A DNA stretch of 5,642 bases from an uncultured bacterium. Lineage in GTDB: Bacteria > Pseudomonadota > Gammaproteobacteria > Burkholderiales > Burkholderiaceae_D. Every line of letters starts with the position of its first letter. Position 1 is the first letter of the stretch. The stretch covers positions 1-5,642 of the forward strand of contig CAIQLE010000061.1 in assembly GCA_903872555.1 (NCBI GenBank), read 5' to 3'. Position numbers and translations under genes: made by a program. The notes beneath the pieces were generated by a model. It saw only the letters and a program-made list of their open reading frames with translations, was not told the origin of the DNA and searched no databases. Shown piece by piece: positions 4,956 through 5,642 of the stretch.

Positions 4956-5642
4956 ATGAGTAAAAAAATTCTTGCGTGGGCCATTCCTGCATTACTTGCC
5001 AGCGGTTCAGCATGTGCAGAAACAGGTCTGACTATGTACGGCAATGTGGATGCATCAATAGTTACAGCCAGTGGCATAGGCACGAACTCTGAGAGACGGA
5101 ATAGTTTTGGTGAAGGCAACTGGACACCTTCAGTCTGGGGATTGAAAGGCGCAGAAGATCTGGGCGGCGGCATGCAGGCTCAATTTCAGCTCGAAGGCGG
5201 CTTCAGCTCAGCTAATGGCGCTATCGCCAATGGCGGCACCACAGGTGTCTTCAGTCGTATGGCCAATGTGGGTGTCAGCGGTGGGTTTGGACGTGTCACT
5301 GCAGGGCTAAATCTGTCACCATTCATCGCTGCCTATAATTCAACGCTGGCTTTGGCAGGGAATAATTTTTCTGTGCCTGCACTTTTGCTGCATCGTGATG
5401 GCACAGTACTGAATGGGCTGGGCGCAACGGTGCCTGCCTACCCCGGCGGCACGGATGCTGACCCTGGCTTAAGCTCAACGGGCGGCTTCTTCATACCGAA
5501 TTCTGTTGCCTACTATCTGCCCTCGGAAATGTTGGCGGGCGTGACCGGAAGCGTGATGTATGCGCTGGGCGGTGTTGCCGGCTCTACCGAGCGCAACCGT
5601 TTTGTGTCTGGCACTATGGGCTATTCTTTCGGTGAACTGAAC
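4956..5642 (+). CDS. Second outer-membrane porin, 5' part only (paralogue of the upstream porin)
   Basis: 229 codons are open to the right edge with no stop. The product begins MSKKILAWAI with a signal peptide cut after ACA at residue 21. The mature chain opens ETGLTMYGNVDAS. WGLKGAEDLGGGMQAQFQLE (61-80) aligns with the same region of the upstream porin. Further shared blocks are NLSPFIA (119-125), FSVPALLL (138-145), GGFFIPNSV (176-184) and AGVTGSVM (194-201). The GRQ-type motif reads GLN here (117-119). Extra residues around 150-172 (including AYPGGTDADPG) make one loop longer than in the upstream copy, a usual place for porins to diverge. A terminator lies between the two porins, so this gene is transcribed separately, but no convincing promoter is visible. 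Cys20 does not sit in a proper lipobox, so I read the leader as signal-peptidase I type. The C-terminal part and terminal Phe are outside the window. Confidence 0.92.
   Translation, partial: MSKKILAWAIPALLASGSACAETGLTMYGNVDASIVTASGIGTNSERRNSFGEGNWTPSVWGLKGAEDLGGGMQAQFQLEGGFSSANGAIANGGTTGVFSRMANVGVSGGFGRVTAGLNLSPFIAAYNSTLALAGNNFSVPALLLHRDGTVLNGLGATVPAYPGGTDADPGLSSTGGFFIPNSVAYYLPSEMLAGVTGSVMYALGGVAGSTERNRFVSGTMGYSFGELN

Noticed and set aside
4975..5018. Lipoprotein signal in the second porin (Cys20)
   Set aside because: The residues before Cys (GSA) do not form a lipobox, and an AxA-type cleavage site follows directly.
4816..5173. Minus-strand frames over the start of the second porin
   Set aside because: They oppose a clear signal peptide and porin strand motifs, and have no supporting start signals or recognisable domain.

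Overview
The window looks like chromosomal DNA of a betaproteobacterium. The conserved block obgE, rpmA, rplU with a divergent ispB is shared by beta- and gammaproteobacteria. The GVTVYG/GLTMYG-type porins with a C-terminal Phe point to the betaproteobacterial general-porin family. The genus cannot be read from the sequence; a Nitrosomonadales- or Burkholderiales-like host is an inference.

Left part (1-1125): on the minus strand lie rplU (ribosomal protein L21) and rpmA (L27), which form a short operon behind a near-consensus sigma70 promoter (967-995). A strong intrinsic terminator (200-229) follows, and then the first 43 codons of obgE, which runs off the left edge. The 267-bp gap between rplU and ispB carries both divergent promoters, a perfect 13-bp palindrome and two short repeats that pair one promoter with the other.

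Middle (1126-3483): ispB (octaprenyl/polyprenyl diphosphate synthase, for the quinone side chain) is intact. It is read from a GTG codon with no visible Shine-Dalgarno sequence. Converging on it, 25 bp away, is a minus-strand tyrosine recombinase of about 448 residues. It is split into two frames by a single missing base near 2631-2635, so it is probably a pseudogene or a sequencing error. No other mobile-element genes are visible.

Right part (3484-5642): two tandem plus-strand genes encode paralogous outer-membrane porins. The first is complete and is closed by a textbook terminator with a UUCG loop. The second is cut by the right edge. Their leaders hold possible regulatory structures: a hairpin that would mask the ribosome-binding site of the first, and a perfect 19-nt inverted repeat upstream of the second.

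The left half is ordinary housekeeping DNA (ribosome parts, a ribosome-associated GTPase, quinone synthesis). The right half is more variable accessory-type DNA. I see no clearly new multi-gene system. The points most worth checking are the broken integrase, the porin leader structures and the repeats between rplU and ispB.
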